From an uncultured Prevotellaceae bacterium (lineage in GTDB: Bacteria; Bacteroidota; Bacteroidia; Bacteroidales; Bacteroidaceae), in the NCBI GenBank assembly GCA_947168395.1, contig CAMVLT010000027.1, forward strand, positions 1-45,506: 45,506 nucleotides of DNA, read 5' to 3'. Under the pieces are notes generated by a model. The model was given only the letters and a program-made list of their open reading frames with translations, was not told the DNA's origin and ran no database searches. Position 1 is the first letter of the stretch, and each line of letters opens with the position of its first letter. Shown in pieces: positions 43,002 through 45,506 of this stretch. The translations under genes were made by a program, and so were the position numbers.

Positions 43002-44639
43002 ATGAAGTACGTTTACTGGCTATGGCAGAACACGCGGGGCATCCGTCTGAACATGATGGTGCGCACCGTGGCGGGCATCGGGCGGGTATCGCTCGGACTG
43101 CTGATGGTGTGGCTCTGCAAGCGGTTCATCGATGTCACCATCCGGACGGGTAGTCGTGACGACATCCTGACGATGGTCGCCACGCTGATGGCGGTCATTA
43201 TGGTGGGCATCCTGCTGCGCCAAGCTTATTATTATTTAGGTGTGAAGGCCAGTGTCACGCAGAGCACTGCCGTGAGGCTGCGCATCTTCAGCCACCTGTT
43301 CCGGCGCCAGATGTTCGACCAGAAGGAGATGCACTCCGGCGACGTGACGTCACGCTTGGAGAAGGACATCGACGTGGTGACCGATGCCACGACGTCGCTG
43401 ATACCCGACATTACCATCACCTTGTTCCAATTAACAGGCGCCTTCCTGCTGATGCAGTCGATGGACGCCCGCTTAGCGTGGGCGCTGCTGCTGCTGACGC
43501 CCGTCTTCCTGCTGGCAGGCAAGCTGATAGCACGGAAGATGCGCCAGATGACATTAGCCATCCGCCGGCAGGAGAGTGTCATCCAGATGATGGTGCAGGA
43601 GACGATGGAGCACAACGCCGTGCTGCGCTCGTTGGAGAGCGGCAACTGGGTGACCGGCCGCTTGGACGGTATGCAGCAGGAGCTGAAGAGCGTCGTCGGC
43701 CGCCGGGCACGGTTCACGGTGATGTCGCGACTGGTGATATCGACCAGTTTCAGCATGGGCTATATCATCGCGTTCGTCTGGGGCGGTCTGCAGCTGCGGG
43801 AGGGGGTTATCACGTTTGGCGTCATGACATCGTTCCTGCAATTAGTCAGCCAGATACAGCAACCCATCCTGCAGATGGTGAACATGCTGCCGCAGATGAT
43901 CCACGCCTCGGCCAGCATCGACCGGTTGGAGGAACTGGAGCAGGTGGAGGTGGAGGGCGCCAATAATGGCTATGAGGCTAATGAGGCTCAGGGCATGCAG
44001 GGACGGTTAGGCGTGAGCATGCAGGACGTGAGCTTCCGCTATGCCAACGGCGACCGCCAGATACTGTCGCACTTCAGCTACAACTTCCATCCGGGCAGCA
44101 AGACGGCCCTGATGGGCATGACGGGAGCCGGCAAGACCACCCTGTTCCGCCTGCTGCTGGCCCTCATCCGGCCCGACGAGGGCACGATGACCGTGTATAA
44201 CGGCAAGGAGAAACAATACATCAGCGAACAGACTCGCCAGAACTTCGTCTTCGTGCCGCAGGGCAACACGCTGATGAGCGGCACCATACGCTACAACCTG
44301 CAGTTAGCCAAGCCCGATGCCTCGGAAGACGAGATGCGGCGGGTGCTGCACACGGCGATGGCCGACTTCGTGCTGGAACTGCCCGACGGGTTGGACACCG
44401 AGTGCGGCGAGCGGGGCAGCGGACTGAGCGAGGGCCAGGCCCAGCGCATAGCCATAGCCCGCGGACTGCTGCGGCCTGGCGGCATCCTGCTGCTCGACGA
44501 GATCAGCGCCTCGCTCGACGAGGACACCGAGCGCGAGCTCTACAGCCGGATGTTTGCTGCCTATCCCTTCAAAACCATGATTTTCATTACGCATCGGCCC
44601 GTGGTCTGTGATTTGTGCAATGCGGTAGTAAGAATATAG
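43002..44639 (+). CDS. ABC exporter, fused permease and ATPase (545 aa)
   Basis: An N-terminal transmembrane domain with six segments (about 1-300) is followed by an ATPase: Walker A GMTGAGKTTLFRL (about 378), Q-loop in FVPQGNTL, signature SGLSEGQAQRIAIARGLL (about 470), Walker B ILLLDEISASLDE (about 495) and switch His in FITHRP. A TTG at 42936 would extend it but lies across the promoter, so the ATG at 43002 is used. It works as a dimer; the substrate is unknown. GC content is far higher than the EPS genes, so it is probably core-genome. A role in EPS export is not implied. Confidence 0.92.
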   Translation: MKYVYWLWQNTRGIRLNMMVRTVAGIGRVSLGLLMVWLCKRFIDVTIRTGSRDDILTMVATLMAVIMVGILLRQAYYYLGVKASVTQSTAVRLRIFSHLFRRQMFDQKEMHSGDVTSRLEKDIDVVTDATTSLIPDITITLFQLTGAFLLMQSMDARLAWALLLLTPVFLLAGKLIARKMRQMTLAIRRQESVIQMMVQETMEHNAVLRSLESGNWVTGRLDGMQQELKSVVGRRARFTVMSRLVISTSFSMGYIIAFVWGGLQLREGVITFGVMTSFLQLVSQIQQPILQMVNMLPQMIHASASIDRLEELEQVEVEGANNGYEANEAQGMQGRLGVSMQDVSFRYANGDRQILSHFSYNFHPGSKTALMGMTGAGKTTLFRLLLALIRPDEGTMTVYNGKEKQYISEQTRQNFVFVPQGNTLMSGTIRYNLQLAKPDASEDEMRRVLHTAMADFVLELPDGLDTECGERGSGLSEGQAQRIAIARGLLRPGGILLLDEISASLDEDTERELYSRMFAAYPFKTMIFITHRPVVCDLCNAVVRI

Positions 44640-44641
44640 CC

Positions 44642-45250
44642 ATGAGACATCTGCTGACGATAGGAATATTGATGTGCGGCCTGAGCGTGACGGCACAGGA
44701 GAAGACCGACGATGCCGGAAGCCCCACCTTCGTACCAACGGTGAAGGTGAGCAAGGTGCTGGTGGGCGGTGACAGCCTACAGTACATGGAGTTCTCCAAC
44801 GTGTATGTCTATCCGCAGCTGACGTTCAGCAGCAAGCGGCAGCAGCAGTCCTACATGCGTTTGGTGAAGAACGTGAAGGTGACGCTGCCCCTCGCCAAGG
44901 AGGTGCGCCAGATACTGATTGAGACAGCGGAATACTTGGAGACACTGCCCAATGACAAGGCGAAGGAGGCACACATCAAGCGGGTGGAACAGAGTATTCT
45001 CAAGGAATATAAGCCGAAGATGAAGAAGCTGACCTACTCGCAGGGCAAGCTGCTGATCAAGCTCATCAACCGCGAGTGTAACTCGACGAGTTACGAGGCC
45101 ATCCAGGCGTTCATGGGGCCGCTGCGTGCCGGTTTCTGGCAGGCCTTCGCCTGGGCCTTCGGTGCCAGTCTGAAGAAGGAGTACGACCCGGAGGGTACCG
45201 ACCGGTTGACGGAGCGCGTGGTTTTATTAGTCGAAGCTGGTCAGCTTTGA
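44642..45250 (+). CDS. DUF4294-like secreted protein (202 aa)
   Basis: A signal peptide (MRHLLTIGILMCGLSVTAQE) precedes a mixed alpha/beta domain with YPQLTFSSKRQQQSYMRLV (about 58) and LTYSQGKLLIKLINRECNST (about 137). These are features I associate with the Bacteroidota DUF4294 family of unknown function. The start at 44642 gives the signal peptide. It lies 2 bp after the ABC exporter, so the two are probably one operon. Likely periplasmic. Confidence 0.78.
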   Translation: MRHLLTIGILMCGLSVTAQEKTDDAGSPTFVPTVKVSKVLVGGDSLQYMEFSNVYVYPQLTFSSKRQQQSYMRLVKNVKVTLPLAKEVRQILIETAEYLETLPNDKAKEAHIKRVEQSILKEYKPKMKKLTYSQGKLLIKLINRECNSTSYEAIQAFMGPLRAGFWQAFAWAFGASLKKEYDPEGTDRLTERVVLLVEAGQL

Positions 45251-45268
45251 CCAACTGCTGGCATATAA

Positions 45269-45298
45269 TCAGCGGAACCGTCTAACTTCTTCCGCTGA
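45269..45298. terminator. shared stem-loop between convergent genes
   Basis: TCAGCGGAA (45269-45277) pairs perfectly with TTCCGCTGA (45290-45298) across a 12-nt loop. It lies between the plus-strand DUF4294-like gene and the minus-strand small membrane peptide gene and could serve both. T runs are short on both sides. Confidence 0.5.
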
Positions 45299-45315
45299 GT
45301 TCTCTGATATGACAG

Positions 45316-45423
45316 TTAATCACTAAGCCCAATATGGGCTTTGCGCTTGTCATCATAATGGAAATAGACTAACAATGACAAACCAAAGACTGCTACGATG
45401 ATTAAGGCTATAATCGCTCCCAT
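45316..45423 (-). CDS. 35-residue single-pass membrane peptide
   Basis: Reads MGAIIALIIVAVFGLSLLVY followed by a charged tail FHYDDKRKAHIGLSD. One hydrophobic helix (residues 3-20) and a basic/acidic tail suggest an inner-membrane peptide. AAAGGAGGT lies 8 nt before the ATG, an unusually perfect ribosome-binding site for this group of bacteria, and a consensus promoter lies at 45470-45501. Function is unknown; small peptides of this type often assist a membrane complex. Confidence 0.7.
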   Translation of the reverse strand: MGAIIALIIVAVFGLSLLVYFHYDDKRKAHIGLSD

Positions 45424-45469
45424 GCTTATTTACCTCCTTTCTTAACTTTATCTTTTAGCAATTTCACCG

Positions 45470-45501
45470 CAAAGATAGGCAAAAGCAGGCAAACCGCCAA
45501 A
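45470..45501 (-). promoter_or_regulatory. promoter of the 35-residue membrane peptide gene
   Basis: On the minus strand TTTG (45498-45501), a 20-bp spacer and TATCTTTG (45470-45477) match the Bacteroidota consensus. The ATG follows 47 nt later. Confidence 0.8.
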
Positions 45502-45506
45502 CTTTT

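Noticed and set aside
43478..43966. 162-codon alternative frame within the ABC exporter
   Set aside because: GC-rich coding DNA often leaves other frames open. It has no recognisable domain and overlaps the exporter membrane domain completely.
1..45506. CRISPR arrays, tRNA or rRNA genes
   Set aside because: No regularly spaced repeats, cloverleaf sequences or rRNA segments were recognised by reading; a covariance-model search would be needed to exclude small RNAs.

Overview
The window looks like part of a chromosome from the order Bacteroidales, most likely Prevotella or a close relative. Evidence: promoters of the Bacteroidota type (TTTG, 19-20 bp, TAnnTTTG), two giant BspA-type leucine-rich-repeat surface proteins, an Rpn-family nuclease/transposase, and a long exopolysaccharide operon led by a UpxY-type NusG paralogue. 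No rRNA, tRNA or CRISPR array was seen.

Region 1 (1-11.97 kb) is the most unusual part. Two divergent cassettes each hold a ~1,300-residue BspA-like secreted LRR protein followed by a 46-52 residue peptide starting MEKKIY. Their 5' ends are a perfect 171-bp inverted repeat (4470-4640 and 7585-7755). The repeat covers the leader, the start codon and the first codons. Between the repeats lie 2,944 bp carrying a full-length tyrosine recombinase (minus strand), an Rpn-type nuclease (plus strand), a pair of 22-bp direct repeats, a REP-like palindrome and one good outward promoter (7507-7538). That promoter points at the right cassette only. The left cassette has no recognisable promoter and sits behind the recombinase terminator. 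The simplest reading is a self-contained ON/OFF inversion switch choosing which surface protein plus peptide is made. This is inference; no inversion was observed.

Region 2 (11.99-12.74 kb) is a TraX-family membrane protein gene just behind the terminator of the right cassette.

Region 3 (12.8-42.9 kb) is a Wzx/Wzy-dependent exopolysaccharide or capsule locus, all on the plus strand, with mostly overlapping genes. It holds a UpxY-like antiterminator, CpsB-type phosphatase, Wza lipoprotein and Wzc tyrosine kinase. Next come a WecA-type initiating transferase, three envelope proteins (one YjbH-like), Wzx, a nitroreductase-like protein, a pyruvyl transferase and WecB. These are followed by eight GT2/GT4 glycosyltransferases, three acyltransferase-3 proteins, a PIG-L deacetylase, an ATP-grasp ligase, Wzy, a hexapeptide acetyltransferase and a WecG/TagA transferase. 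WecA, WecB and WecG/TagA together suggest a ManNAc-GlcNAc start on undecaprenyl phosphate. Pyruvyl, acyl, deacetyl and ATP-grasp functions suggest a heavily decorated polymer. A scar at 26.9-27.2 kb marks a probable gene-replacement junction.

Region 4 (42.9-45.5 kb) is GC-richer and has its own promoter. It holds an ABC exporter, a DUF4294-like secreted protein and, convergent to them, a 35-residue single-pass membrane peptide.
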